This document shows positions 29,347 through 38,356 of a DNA stretch of 64,000 nt, one piece after another (the stretch's first letter is position 1; every line of letters begins with the position of its first letter). A model generated the notes under the pieces. That model did not search any database and was not told the DNA's origin. It saw nothing but the letters and a program-made list of their open reading frames with translations. Source of the stretch: an uncultured Altererythrobacter sp. (GTDB taxonomy: Bacteria; Pseudomonadota; Alphaproteobacteria; Sphingomonadales; Sphingomonadaceae); contig CANLLZ010000001.1 in assembly GCA_947492235.1 (NCBI GenBank), forward strand, positions 248,001-312,000, written 5' to 3'. A program made the position numbers and the translations under genes.

Positions 29347-30915
29347 TTACTTCAGGCTGAAACCGGGAGCTGCCACTGCGGGCCGTTCCTCGCGTTTCGC
29401 TTTCTTGGATGTCTTGGCCACGCGTTCCGGATTGTTCTTGCCCGGCGCAGGCAGGACAGTATCGGGCGTGATTTGCGAAACACCGGGAGGCGCCGCGCCG
29501 CGGTCAATGGCGGTCGGGCCGGGGCGCACAGCTCCGGTTTCGCCGTCATTTTCCTGATATCCGACCATCTGCTGGAATTCGTTGGCGGCCCGGAACCCGT
29601 CGGTTGGCAATTTGATGTCGTTCGCATTGACTGGCTCGACCAGATACGGGGTCACCACGATCACCAGCTCCGTTTCACCGCGGCGGAAGCTGCGGCTGCG
29701 GAACAGGTTGCCGAGGATCGGAATGTCACCGGCACCCGGAGCCTTGTCGATCGTATTCTGGGCGTTGTTGCTCATCAGGCCCGCGATCATGAAGCTCTGG
29801 CCGGAGCCGAGCTCGATCGTGGTTTCGGCCCGGCGGATTGTCAGCGCCGGGATCTGGAAACCGTTGAGGGTAACCGCGCCTTGCGAGGACAGCTCGGAAA
29901 CTTCCGGACGCACCCGCATGGAGATGCGGCCATTGGCCAGAACCGTGGGCGTATAGGCCAGGCTGACACCGAATTTGCGGTACTCCACCGTGGTCGTGCC
30001 CAGACCCTGACTGATCGGGATCGGGAACTCGCCCCCTGCGAGGAAGTTCGCCGTTTCGCCCGACAAGGCCGTCAGATTGGGCTGCGACAGGGTGGTGGAC
30101 AGACCGTTGCGCTCTGCCAGATCCAGCGTTCCGGCCAGATCAAGACCCAGCAATTTTCCGAGACCGGCAATCGTGGTGCCCGACCCTGTGCCGGTCACGA
30201 TGGTGGTTCCTTCGGAGCCGCCTGTCACGCCGACACCTACGGGGCCGCCCGGAGAATATTGCGGGATGGGACCGCGTCCGGTCGTGACACCGAACTGGAA
30301 GCCGTCGGTGGAATCGGCGGAAAGCAGGTTGGCCCCAATTTCGCGCACCAGCGAACGGCTGACTTCGGCAAAGCGGACCTGCAGATTGACCTGCAGCGGC
30401 GTGGCCATTTTCAAACGGCTGATAATGTTGAACTCTTCGCCAACATAGGCCTGCACCAGTCGCTCGGCCTCGGCCGCGTCTTCGGGTGCTGCGACGGTCC
30501 CGGTCAGCAGGATCGTGTTGGTGCCAAGAGTTGAATTGGCAATCTTCGCACCCGGCATCGCCAGATCGAGCATCTGCGAGATGCTGGAGATGTTGTTGCC
30601 CACGCGGACATTGGCGGACCAGACGATATCGCCTGCCGCATTGCTGGCATAGACGGTGGTTTCACCGCCGCTTTTGCCGAACAGATACAGCTGGTTGCGC
30701 GATTTGATCTGCACATCCGCGATCTGGTCGTTCGCGATGAAGACGTCGGCCATATTGCCGGGCACGTTGATCAGTTCGCCGCGGCCGATCGACAGATCGA
30801 CGCTTTGCGAAGGCTGGGTCACGCCCTGGGCCTGAGCCGTGGTCGCGACCATTCCGGTGAAGGGCGCGAAAGCAAACCCCGCGAGGAGCAGCGAAGCGAG
30901 TGCTTTACGTTTCAT
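29347..30915 (-). CDS. cpaC: Flp pilus secretin CpaC/RcpA
   Basis: The 522-residue outer membrane secretin has a signal peptide (MKRKALASLLLAGFAFAP, cleavage after AQA), a pilus-specific N-domain (IGRGELINVPGNMADVFIAN), a BON-like domain (ILLTGTVAAPEDAAEAERLV) and the secretin core ending in the signature AGDIPILGNLFRSRSFRR with LVIVVTPYLVEPV. AAGGAAA precedes the ATG at 30915; an in-frame start further upstream gives no signal peptide at the end. It forms the pore for the Flp pilus. Confidence 0.95.
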   Translation of the reverse strand: MKRKALASLLLAGFAFAPFTGMVATTAQAQGVTQPSQSVDLSIGRGELINVPGNMADVFIANDQIADVQIKSRNQLYLFGKSGGETTVYASNAAGDIVWSANVRVGNNISSISQMLDLAMPGAKIANSTLGTNTILLTGTVAAPEDAAEAERLVQAYVGEEFNIISRLKMATPLQVNLQVRFAEVSRSLVREIGANLLSADSTDGFQFGVTTGRGPIPQYSPGGPVGVGVTGGSEGTTIVTGTGSGTTIAGLGKLLGLDLAGTLDLAERNGLSTTLSQPNLTALSGETANFLAGGEFPIPISQGLGTTTVEYRKFGVSLAYTPTVLANGRISMRVRPEVSELSSQGAVTLNGFQIPALTIRRAETTIELGSGQSFMIAGLMSNNAQNTIDKAPGAGDIPILGNLFRSRSFRRGETELVIVVTPYLVEPVNANDIKLPTDGFRAANEFQQMVGYQENDGETGAVRPGPTAIDRGAAPPGVSQITPDTVLPAPGKNNPERVAKTSKKAKREERPAVAAPGFSLK

Positions 30916-30994
30916 GGGGTTTCCTTTCGGAGTCCGTCCAGCGGAACTGCTGGGCCCGGACAGGGGCGTGGTTGGAGCGCTGGAAAATGCCATC

Positions 30995-32026
30995 TTACTT
31001 GCTCACTTCGACTTCGGTTGTGCTCTTGCCGCGGGTGACCCGGACAACCGGACCTTTCGGCTGTGGCGGCGGCATGTTGACGATGTTCCCACCCGACGAT
31101 CCGCCGAAGGGTACCGTCACCTGCGGAGGCGAAGGCGGCGTGTCTGACTTTGGCTTGGGCAGCGTGGAACGCTGGAAGCGCGAGACGTCGCCACCGGTCT
31201 GATAGGTCGTAGCCCCGTCATTGGGACGGCCCATTGCCTGCGCCAGCAGTCGCTCTTCTTCTTCCGGCGTTGCATTTTCGGGGATGTTCACATCGCCCGA
31301 TGCAATGGCCCGCTCCAGTTCAGCCTGATTGTCCGCGATCGAGCGGAGCGAAAGGCTGAGCGTGCCGATGGTCTGCGCAACGGCGACCTTCTCGGCAATC
31401 TTGGGGGTCACTTCCAGCGTGACCGTCCGGAAGGCGCGGACCACCGTTTTGCCCTCGACAGTTTCCTGCGTGGTCGATTGGTCGGTGGCGAGAACCCGAA
31501 TATTGCGAAGGATGGTTTCGGTAGCTTTCAAGGAGCCTTCATCGCCGCCTTCGATTGCCTGCGTCAGCATCAGGTCGACGCGGTCACCCGGGAAGACAAA
31601 GCCGCCCACACCGGTCTTGGCCGAAACAGGCACCGTGATGGCGCGCATACCGGCGCCCAGTGCCGCAGCTAGGAAGCCGCGATCGCCCGGTGCAACCAGC
31701 GAACCCTGCGTAACAGGCTCGCCTGCAGTCACAGGATGACGCACGACGGTGCCGAGCAGCTGGGAGATGTCGCTTTCGCCATCGATGAAGTAGGCCTGCT
31801 GGACCATTTCTTCGGGCCATTGCTCGAACCCGATGGCATCCGCCGTGATGATCGTGCCGGTCGGCAGAGCACGCTGGGCGACGAGCACTTTGGGGCCCGT
31901 GGGCGCAACAGGTGCAGCGTTGGCAGCTGGCGCAGACGCATCAGCGAACAGGCTGCGTGCGGCAAGTGCAGTGCCTACCGCGATGATCAATGCTGCGAGC
32001 AGCAGTACTAGCTTCTTCCGGTCCAT
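30995..32026 (-). CDS. cpaB: Flp pilus assembly protein CpaB/RcpC
   Basis: The 343-residue periplasmic protein has an N-terminal membrane anchor (7-26), an SAF domain near the start (VLVAQRALPTGTIITADAIG) and the RcpC/CpaB domain (about 120-230) with GMRAITVPVSAKTGVGGFVF and PGDRVDLML. The C-terminal quarter is Pro/Gly-rich. CpaB is thought to stabilise the secretin pore and interact with peptidoglycan. An imperfect palindrome lies 25-43 nt upstream of its start, and a gap of 79 nt separates it from cpaC. Confidence 0.92.
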   Translation of the reverse strand: MDRKKLVLLLAALIIAVGTALAARSLFADASAPAANAAPVAPTGPKVLVAQRALPTGTIITADAIGFEQWPEEMVQQAYFIDGESDISQLLGTVVRHPVTAGEPVTQGSLVAPGDRGFLAAALGAGMRAITVPVSAKTGVGGFVFPGDRVDLMLTQAIEGGDEGSLKATETILRNIRVLATDQSTTQETVEGKTVVRAFRTVTLEVTPKIAEKVAVAQTIGTLSLSLRSIADNQAELERAIASGDVNIPENATPEEEERLLAQAMGRPNDGATTYQTGGDVSRFQRSTLPKPKSDTPPSPPQVTVPFGGSSGGNIVNMPPPQPKGPVVRVTRGKSTTEVEVSK

Positions 32027-32050
32027 GGCTTTCTAAGCCCCCTAATTCGA

Positions 32051-32069
32051 TCCCGAAAAATTTCCGGGA
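32051..32069. promoter_or_regulatory. inverted repeat upstream of cpaB
   Basis: TCCCGAAAAATTTCCGGGA is an inverted repeat with eight of nine base pairs matched, located 25-43 nt upstream of the cpaB start and 90 nt after the cpaA stop. It could be an operator or an RNA hairpin in the leader of the pilus operon. Confidence 0.4.
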
Positions 32070-32158
32070 CTGCTATGGTTGTCGTCGTTACGCTGCAGGT
32101 GGTTAAAATCGGGTTCACCCCGCCTGCGAAAATGCGGGAAACGGCTCGAAAGCCGCAG

Positions 32159-32647
32159 TTACAGGCCGATGCTGGCCCCGGCGGTGGGGAGGTGATGCGT
32201 GCCCAGAACCCACCATCCGCCGATTGCGATGGCGACGCCGTAGGGGATGGCCAGCTTGTCCTTCTGGCGGCGGATCATGTGCCATCCGCCCAGCACGATG
32301 CAGAGCGTACCGCCGGCCAGCGCCATCACCACCAGCAATTGCAGGAAGAACAGCGGCTGGATCCACAGGGCGAGCACGGTCAGCAATTTGACATCGCCTC
32401 CGCCCATCACGCGAAGCGCGAACAGTCCGCAAAGAATGGCAAATGCCAGCAGCGCAACGCCCACCTGCATGGCGACATCCGGCCACAGGGCCAGCCCGCT
32501 GGACCACCAGAACACCGGCGCACCAAGCGCGATGGCGGCATTGAGCCAGTTATCGATCTGGCGGCGGCGCAAATCGGTAAAGGCTGCAATCAGCAGCGCG
32601 ATTGCAAGGGCGATAAGCAGCCCGTATTGGATATAGTCGCCCGGCAT
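32159..32647 (-). CDS. cpaA: A24 family prepilin peptidase CpaA
   Basis: This 162-residue multi-pass membrane aspartyl protease processes Flp-type prepilins. The two catalytic aspartates are visible: Asp25 in AAFTDLRRRQIDN and Asp85 in the conserved MGGGDVKLL (GxGD motif). It lacks the N-terminal methylase domain of PilD, as normal for CpaA/TadV. It is the first gene of the tad locus here. Its start lies only 25 nt from the start of the divergent hydrolase, so their promoters must overlap each other's 5' ends. Confidence 0.93.
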   Translation of the reverse strand: MPGDYIQYGLLIALAIALLIAAFTDLRRRQIDNWLNAAIALGAPVFWWSSGLALWPDVAMQVGVALLAFAILCGLFALRVMGGGDVKLLTVLALWIQPLFFLQLLVVMALAGGTLCIVLGGWHMIRRQKDKLAIPYGVAIAIGGWWVLGTHHLPTAGASIGL

Positions 32648-32672
32648 GATGAGCCCCCGTGGTCCTCGTTGA

Positions 32673-33710
32673 ATGCCGCGTGCTACAGTTTATCGCTTAC
32701 CAAAAAGTAACCAACGCGAGAGGCGCGCAATTATCCATCAGGACCAAACTGCATCAGTCCCGTTCGACAGACGGGCCATTCCTGCCGCCGCAAGCGAGAG
32801 CCGGTGGGAGGCCGCCGACGGCCATGCCATCCGTAGGATCGACTGGGCGGTCCCGGCGGGCGATGCACCGCCGCGTGGCTCGATCCTGTTTCTGCCGGGG
32901 CGGGGCGACCATTACGAAAAATATCTCGAAACACTGGACGAGTGGCACCGGGACGGCTGGCGGGTGACCGCTTCGGACTGGCGCGGGCAGGGCGAATCCG
33001 GGCGTCTGGGCAAGGATGCGGTCACCGGCCACATTTCGGACTTTGCCATCTGGACGCGCGATCTCGCTCACCTGTGGGCGCAGTGGATTGCCGAAACGCC
33101 CGGCCCGCATATCCTCGCCGGTCATTCGATGGGCGGGCATCTGGTCTTGCGGACGGTTGCCGAGGGGCGGATCAAACCCGATGCGATGGTGCTGTCGGCT
33201 CCCATGCTTGGGTTTCCCGACAGCATCGTGCCGCAGGGTGTCACCCACGCGGCCGCGCGGCTGATGGCGGCAGTGGGCGATCCCGCGCGCCCGGCTTGGA
33301 AATGGAGCGAAAAACCCGGCGAGCCGCCTGCTGCACGCATTGCTTTGCTGACCCATGACGAGGAACGTTACGCCGACGAGCTGTGGTGGCGTGAACAGCG
33401 GCCCGATCTGGTGATGGGGCCGGGCAGCTGGGGCTGGGTGGAGCGCGCGCTTGCCTCGATCCGTTGGCTCAGCCGTCCGGACATTCTGGCCAAGATCGAT
33501 ATTCCGGTTCTGATTGTCGCCACCAGCAATGACCGGTTGGTGTCATGGAAAGCTGTGGGCCACGCGGTGCGCCATCTGCCCAAGGGCGAGCTGACCGCCT
33601 TTGGCGACGAGGCGCATCACGAAATCCTGCGCGAATGCGATGCCGTGCGTGACCGTGCGATGATGGCGATTGCCCGCTTTCTGGACCGTGTCGCACCTGC
33701 AGAGGCCTGA
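32673..33710 (+). CDS. alpha/beta hydrolase (lysophospholipase/monoacylglycerol lipase-like)
   Basis: The 345-residue protein carries a serine hydrolase domain: nucleophile Ser152 in ILAGHSMGGHL, acid Asp in VATSNDRLVS (around 287), and His in DEAHHEIL (around 315). The SDWRGQGESG and HISDFAIWTRDL segments match the lysophospholipase/monoglyceride lipase family (Hydrolase_4). The first 30 residues are basic and not typical; no better in-frame start exists downstream. It is followed after 12 nt by an FAD oxidoreductase. The natural lipid substrate is unknown. Confidence 0.9.
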   Translation: MPRATVYRLPKSNQRERRAIIHQDQTASVPFDRRAIPAAASESRWEAADGHAIRRIDWAVPAGDAPPRGSILFLPGRGDHYEKYLETLDEWHRDGWRVTASDWRGQGESGRLGKDAVTGHISDFAIWTRDLAHLWAQWIAETPGPHILAGHSMGGHLVLRTVAEGRIKPDAMVLSAPMLGFPDSIVPQGVTHAAARLMAAVGDPARPAWKWSEKPGEPPAARIALLTHDEERYADELWWREQRPDLVMGPGSWGWVERALASIRWLSRPDILAKIDIPVLIVATSNDRLVSWKAVGHAVRHLPKGELTAFGDEAHHEILRECDAVRDRAMMAIARFLDRVAPAEA

Positions 33711-33722
33711 AGATAGCACCGC

Positions 33723-34835
33723 GTGACGATGTATGACTTTGCCATCATCGGTGCCGGAATGGCCGGGGCCAGTCTGGCGGCGGAAATTGTCCGCAGCTCC
33801 AGCGGTGCGCGCGTGCTGTTGCTGGAGAGGGAAGACCAGCCGGGATACCACACGACCGGGCGTTCGGCGGCTTTCTGGTCGGAGACTTATGGCGGTCCGG
33901 GCGTGGTGCCGCTGTCGCTGGCGTCGGGCGATTATCTGCAAGAACACGGGTTTTTGCACCGCCGCGGCGCGCTTCACATGGTCAGGTATGGCGATGAAGC
34001 CGATCTGGGCGGGTTCATCGAAACCTATGCGGGGACGGGTGCCAAGCTGGAGAAAGTTGGCCGCAGTTATCTCGAAAGCGTCGTTCCGGCCTTGCGCGAG
34101 GAATGGGTCGGGGCCGTCCATGAACCGGCTTGCGCGGATATTGATGTGGCGGGGCTCCACCAGCATTACCTTGCTTTGGCAGCGCGCGGCGGGGCGAAAC
34201 TCCGGTGCAGGGCGCAATTGGTTTCTGCCGAACGCGGCGCGGACGGCTGGAAGCTGACCTGCAGTGACAGGGAGAGTTATCAGGCGCGTGTGCTGGTGAA
34301 TGCAGCGGGCGCGTGGGCGGATAATATCGCTACGCTGGCTGGCGCAAAGCCGCTGGATATCCGGCCCTATAAACGCACTGTGGTGCAGCTCGCACTGGAG
34401 CAAGCGCCGCCGCCCGACTTGCCGCTGATTCTGGATATGGCGGGCAGTTTCTACTTCAAACCGGACAATGGCCGCCTGTGGCTCAGCCCGCATGACGAGG
34501 ATCTGTGTGATCCGTGCGATGCCGCAGCCGATGAGCTCGCAGTGGCGCAGGCTATCGACCGCTTCCAGCGCGTGGTTGATTGGCCGATTGCCCGTGTCGA
34601 ACGGCGCTGGGCGGGCCTGCGGAGCTTCGCACCCGACCGATTGCCGGTGTACGGCTTCGCTACCGATATTCCGGATTTTTTCTGGTTTGCCGGGCAGGGC
34701 GGTTTTGGCATTCAGACAGCCCCCGCAGCGGCAAATCTCGGCGCGTCGATCTTGCTCGGCGAAACGGAAAATCCGGCGTTCACCCGGGGTTTAGCGCGTG
34801 CTAGCTACAGCCCGGATCGGTTGAGCGGGGATTAG
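33723..34835 (+). CDS. FAD-dependent oxidoreductase (D-amino-acid oxidase/DAO family)
   Basis: A 370-residue flavoenzyme: the dinucleotide motif YDFAIIGAGMAGASLAAEIV at the N terminus, ATG box-like VNAAGAWADNIATLAG in the middle, and a C-terminal RRWAGLRSFAPDRLPVYGF with FAGQGGFGIQTAPAAANLGA closing the FAD site, the layout of DadA/glycine oxidase relatives. It probably oxidises an amine or hydroxy acid. The start is either GTG 33723 or ATG 33729; no ribosome site decides. It may be cotranscribed with the hydrolase and the small DUF1508 gene. Confidence 0.9.
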   Translation: MTMYDFAIIGAGMAGASLAAEIVRSSSGARVLLLEREDQPGYHTTGRSAAFWSETYGGPGVVPLSLASGDYLQEHGFLHRRGALHMVRYGDEADLGGFIETYAGTGAKLEKVGRSYLESVVPALREEWVGAVHEPACADIDVAGLHQHYLALAARGGAKLRCRAQLVSAERGADGWKLTCSDRESYQARVLVNAAGAWADNIATLAGAKPLDIRPYKRTVVQLALEQAPPPDLPLILDMAGSFYFKPDNGRLWLSPHDEDLCDPCDAAADELAVAQAIDRFQRVVDWPIARVERRWAGLRSFAPDRLPVYGFATDIPDFFWFAGQGGFGIQTAPAAANLGASILLGETENPAFTRGLARASYSPDRLSGD

Positions 34836-34874
34836 CCCGGCCGACACAAACACACAAAAAACAGGGGAAGCCAA

Positions 34875-35051
34875 ATGGCTCATCATTTCGAGATTTACAA
34901 AGACAAGGCCGGCGAGTTTCGCGTCCGCTTCAGCTACAACAGCGAAGTGATGTTCTCCACGCAGGGCTATTCCAGCAAGGAAAGCGCGAAGAACGCCATC
35001 GCTTCAATCCAGAAGAACGGCCCCGGCGCGGAGACCGTCGACAATTCCTGA
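34875..35051 (+). CDS. small DUF1508/YegP-like protein
   Basis: An ATG-to-TGA frame of 58 residues with AGGGGAAG just upstream. The sequence HHFEIYKDKAGEFRVRFSYN followed by EVMFSTQGYSSKESAKNAIA, then ASIQKNGPGA, is the single-repeat form of the DUF1508 (YegP) fold; E. coli YegP has two copies. The beta-beta-beta-alpha repeat is well preserved. The cellular role of the family is not established. It lies 39 nt after the FAD oxidoreductase. Confidence 0.88.
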   Translation: MAHHFEIYKDKAGEFRVRFSYNSEVMFSTQGYSSKESAKNAIASIQKNGPGAETVDNS

Positions 35052-35074
35052 GGGCTTTAAGCTCTAAGGGCTGA

Positions 35075-35515
35075 TTACTCAGCCGCGATCTGGTCGGCCG
35101 CGTCGCTTGCGAGGCGGTCGGCCCGTTCATTTTCAGGGTGCCCGCTGTGCCCTTTGACCCAGCGCCATTCCATCTGATGGCGCGCCGATGCCTCGATCAG
35201 TGCATGCCATAGATCGGCATTGCGCACCGGCTTCTTGCTGGCATTGACCCAGCCGCGTTTCTTCCAGCCGTGGACCCACTTGGTGATCCCGTCGAGCACG
35301 TATTTGCTGTCCGAATGCAGGGTCACCGCGCACGGTTCGATCAGCGCTTCGAGCCCGCGAATGGCCGCGGTCAGCTCCATCCGGTTGTTGGTCGTATCTG
35401 CTTCGCCGCCGCTAAGCTCTTTTTCGTGCTTGCCCATCCTCAGCAGGACCCCCCAGCCGCCGGGGCCGGGATTGCCCTTGCAGGCACCGTCGGTAAAGAT
35501 TTCGACCTGTTTCAT
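35075..35515 (-). CDS. rnhA: ribonuclease HI
   Basis: RNase HI cuts the RNA strand of RNA/DNA hybrids. The 146-residue product contains all catalytic acids: Asp9 in [17 protein letters not shown], Glu in [10 protein letters not shown], Asp in [12 protein letters not shown], and the final Asp in NERADRLAS with the catalytic His in KGHSGHPEN. The substrate-binding basic handle ([20 protein letters not shown]) is present. It is the last gene of the ispH-thrB-rnhA series on the minus strand. Confidence 0.97.
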   Translation of the reverse strand: MKQVEIFTDGACKGNPGPGGWGVLLRMGKHEKELSGGEADTTNNRMELTAAIRGLEALIEPCAVTLHSDSKYVLDGITKWVHGWKKRGWVNASKKPVRNADLWHALIEASARHQMEWRWVKGHSGHPENERADRLASDAADQIAAE

Positions 35516-35542
35516 CAGTTTAAGTCTGCCACTGCCTTGCGA

Positions 35543-36514
35543 TCACGCAAAGGCGGTGTGTCCCGCCTCATCGTAGAAATTCAGCCGCTGGACGAATTCC
35601 ATCGGGTCCTTGCGGGTTACCAGTGCGTCGTCGGGTGTAAACAACCAGTCATAGCTGCGTGTCGCAATGAACCGCATTGCCGCTGCCTTCGCCAGCAGCG
35701 GGAGGCTGGCCCTCTCTTCGTCCGATAGGGGGCGAACCCCCTCATACCCCGTGATCAGGGCTGCGCCGACATCGCGGCGAAAATCGCCGGTGCCGGGCTC
35801 GAAGGACCAAGCCAGATGCGTGACCGCCAGATCGTAGGCCATGGTTTCGTGCGCTGCGAAATAGAAATCGATCATCGCGTTCACACGGTCGCCTTCGACC
35901 AGAACATTGTCGGGAAACAGATCGGTGTGGGCGATGGCCTTGGGCAGATCACCGGGCCAGCTGGCCCGAATGGCGGGCAGATGGCGCGCGACGGTTTCCG
36001 GCAGCGCCGGGTCGATCTCGCCCAGCCGGCCCTCGCATTTTTCGAACAGTGCAGCGACACCGGCGGGCCCCAGATCATTGCTGCGGCGGCCGGGAAAATC
36101 CAGCGAGGCGCGGTGCATGCCGGCCAATGCCTCGCCTGCCGAACGCGCCTGCGCAGGGGTGGGGCGATCGACCGACAGGCCGGGGAGAAATTCGATCAGG
36201 GCGACGGCTTTACCATCGACCATACGGTAGGCATCGCCGTTTCGATCATGGATCGTGCGCGGAACCGGGCAGCCTTGGCCCGCAAGGTGATCGAGCAGAT
36301 CGAGGAAAAACGGCAAATCTTCCAGCGTGATGTGCCGCTCATACATGGTCAGAATGAACCGTGAGCCGGTGTCATCGCTGCCCGTGGTCTCGACCAGCCA
36401 ATTGCTGTTGGAAACGCCCTCGGCAATGCCCTTGGCGGAAACCAGTTCTCCGACATCGTATTGCGCGATCAATCCGGCCATGCGCTCGGCCGAGAGATGG
36501 GTGTAAACTGCCAC
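35543..36514 (-). CDS. thrB: homoserine kinase (choline-kinase-like type)
   Basis: This 323-residue enzyme is the aminoglycoside-phosphotransferase-fold ThrB, which phosphorylates homoserine for threonine synthesis. It shows GVSNSNWLVETTG near the start, a Brenner-type catalytic loop AIAHTDLFPDNVLVEGD, and the metal-binding Asp in VNAMIDFYFA. It begins MAVYTHLS, the conserved family start. It sits 13 nt after ispH and 27 nt before rnhA, the usual order in alphaproteobacteria. Confidence 0.96.
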   Translation of the reverse strand: MAVYTHLSAERMAGLIAQYDVGELVSAKGIAEGVSNSNWLVETTGSDDTGSRFILTMYERHITLEDLPFFLDLLDHLAGQGCPVPRTIHDRNGDAYRMVDGKAVALIEFLPGLSVDRPTPAQARSAGEALAGMHRASLDFPGRRSNDLGPAGVAALFEKCEGRLGEIDPALPETVARHLPAIRASWPGDLPKAIAHTDLFPDNVLVEGDRVNAMIDFYFAAHETMAYDLAVTHLAWSFEPGTGDFRRDVGAALITGYEGVRPLSDEERASLPLLAKAAAMRFIATRSYDWLFTPDDALVTRKDPMEFVQRLNFYDEAGHTAFA

Positions 36515-36527
36515 GCTTGTCCGCGCT

Positions 36528-37517
36528 TTATTCGGTCAGTTGGCGGGGCAGTTTGAAGACCATTTTCTCTTCGGCTGCGACCAGAGTGTGCTCCTCGACC
36601 GTGCGCCATTCGGAAATCTTCTCGACCACCTCGCGGACCAGAGTTTCCGGTGCCGACGCGCCCGCGGTCAGGCCCAGAGTGCCCACACCGTCGAGCCATG
36701 CCGGGTCAATATCTTCGGCACGCTGCACCAACCGGGCCTCTGTGCCGCAGCGCTGTGCGACCTCAACCAGACGAACGGAATTGGAACTGTTGGGTGCGCC
36801 AATGACCAGCACCAGATCGCTGCCCGGCGCGATTTCCTTGACCGAGGCCTGCCGGTTGGACGTGGCATAGCAGATATCCTCCGCCTTTGGCCCGACGATC
36901 CAAGGGAAACGGTCTTTCAAGGCATGGATGATGTCAGCCGTATCATCGACCGAGAGGGTGGTCTGCGTCAGGAAAGACAGCGGCGTGTCCTGTTCGAATT
37001 GCAGCGTGGCGACATCCCCGACGGTCTCGACCAGCGTCATCTGCCCTTCTTCGACCTGGCCCATCGTGCCGATCACTTCGGGATGGCCGGCATGGCCGAC
37101 AAAGATTATGTGCTGGCCTTTCTCGATCTGGCGTTCGGCCTGGCGGTGGACTTTGCTGACCAGCGGGCAGGTGGCATCGACATACAGCAATTCGCGGCGC
37201 TCGGCCTCCGCAGGCACGGATTTGGGCACGCCATGGGCGCTGAACACCACCGGGCGGTTGTCGGGCACTTCGCCCAGTTCCTCGACGAAAATCGCGCCTT
37301 TGGCTTTCAGCCCTTCCACCACGTAGCGGTTGTGCACGATTTCGTGGCGGACATAGACCGGCTTGCCGTATTTTTCGAGCGCGCGTTCCACGATCTCGAT
37401 TGCCCGGTCCACCCCGGCACAAAAGCCGCGCGGAGCGGCGATCAGCAGGACCAGTGCGGGTTTTTCCGCCGTGCCCACGGGGCCTTCGGATTTCTGCATT
37501 TGCAATGAGGCGTTCAT
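36528..37517 (-). CDS. ispH: 4-hydroxy-3-methylbut-2-enyl diphosphate reductase
   Basis: IspH makes isopentenyl and dimethylallyl diphosphate in the last step of the non-mevalonate pathway, using a 4Fe-4S cluster. The 329-residue protein has the three cluster cysteines in [27 protein letters not shown] and [10 protein letters not shown], the substrate residues in [20 protein letters not shown], and [14 protein letters not shown]. About 20 extra N-terminal residues ([15 protein letters not shown]) are not part of the core. It heads the ispH-thrB-rnhA group. Confidence 0.97.
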   Translation of the reverse strand: MNASLQMQKSEGPVGTAEKPALVLLIAAPRGFCAGVDRAIEIVERALEKYGKPVYVRHEIVHNRYVVEGLKAKGAIFVEELGEVPDNRPVVFSAHGVPKSVPAEAERRELLYVDATCPLVSKVHRQAERQIEKGQHIIFVGHAGHPEVIGTMGQVEEGQMTLVETVGDVATLQFEQDTPLSFLTQTTLSVDDTADIIHALKDRFPWIVGPKAEDICYATSNRQASVKEIAPGSDLVLVIGAPNSSNSVRLVEVAQRCGTEARLVQRAEDIDPAWLDGVGTLGLTAGASAPETLVREVVEKISEWRTVEEHTLVAAEEKMVFKLPRQLTE

Positions 37518-37618
37518 GCCTCTGCCTCTAGCGCTTTCGCCGAGTGGCCGCTAGAGCCTCGCCATTCGAATTTGCCAGTGCCGGTTTCTGTTCCGGCTTT
37601 ACAAGGGCCCGATACGCC

Positions 37619-38269
37619 ATGATTTCACGCCGCAGTCTGTTTTTGGCCGCCACCGCCGCTTTCGCGCTTGTCGGGTGCAGCCGCGAGGGCGACCTCGTTT
37701 TGAGTGAAGGCGTGGGTGTCACGGCCGTTCGCACGGCTTGCCCGGCAGTGGGCGTGCCCGATTACACCGGCGATATCACCACCTTCCGTTCGGCCGGATC
37801 GCGGCTGGCCAGCGATGTCGATCTGACCGCGGCTATCACCGATGTCGAAAGCACATGCGCGGAAGATGGCGCGCGGATTTACTCCGTCGCCAATTTCAGC
37901 GTGAATGCCCGCCGCAGCGATGTGCGTGGTGCGCGCACGGTTCAGCTGCCCTATTTCTCCACCGTGCTGCGTGGCGGCACATCGGTGGTCAGCAAGCGGG
38001 TGGGCACCGTCACCCTGTCTTTTGCCGACGGTCAGGAACGTGCCAGTGCGACGGCGCAGGCGGCGGCCTATATCGACCGCGCCTCGGCCACTTTGCCCGA
38101 AGATATTCGCGAGCGGATCACCCGCAAGCGCAAGCCGGGGGACCCCGATGCGGCGATTGATCCGCTGTCCGATCCGGCAGTGCAGGCCGCTGTCAGCCGG
38201 GCCACGTTCGAATTGCTGGTCGGCTTCCAGCTGACCGAAGCACAGCTGGGTTATAACGCAACACGGTAA
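37619..38269 (+). CDS. lipoprotein of unknown function
   Basis: The 216-residue product begins MISRRSLFLAATAAFALVGC, a lipoprotein signal with Cys20 in a good lipobox. The mature domain has beta-rich character (TAVRTACPAVGVPDYTGDIT, then VANFSVNARRSDVRGARTVQ) and a helical C terminus (AAVSRATFELLVGFQLTEAQ). The ATG at 37619 is chosen because it starts the lipoprotein signal; the frame is open further upstream but without sense. I do not recognise the family by name. The gene stands alone between ispH (divergent) and argS. Confidence 0.83.
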   Translation: MISRRSLFLAATAAFALVGCSREGDLVLSEGVGVTAVRTACPAVGVPDYTGDITTFRSAGSRLASDVDLTAAITDVESTCAEDGARIYSVANFSVNARRSDVRGARTVQLPYFSTVLRGGTSVVSKRVGTVTLSFADGQERASATAQAAAYIDRASATLPEDIRERITRKRKPGDPDAAIDPLSDPAVQAAVSRATFELLVGFQLTEAQLGYNATR

Positions 38270-38356
38270 TTGGCTGGTAGGGGCCCGGCAACGGACCATT
38301 AGCGTGAGAGCCAGAGCGGCTTTGCGCGAGCGCACGGATAGGCTAGGCGCGCGGCC

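Noticed and set aside
27387-29360. 657-codon plus-strand frame opposite cpaE and cpaD
   Set aside because: Runs across two real genes on the other strand; a by-product of third-position GC bias. It is not the missing cpaF.
25304-32647. Horizontally acquired pilus island
   Set aside because: Base composition and codon use match neighbouring core genes, and no integrase, tRNA site or direct repeats flank it.
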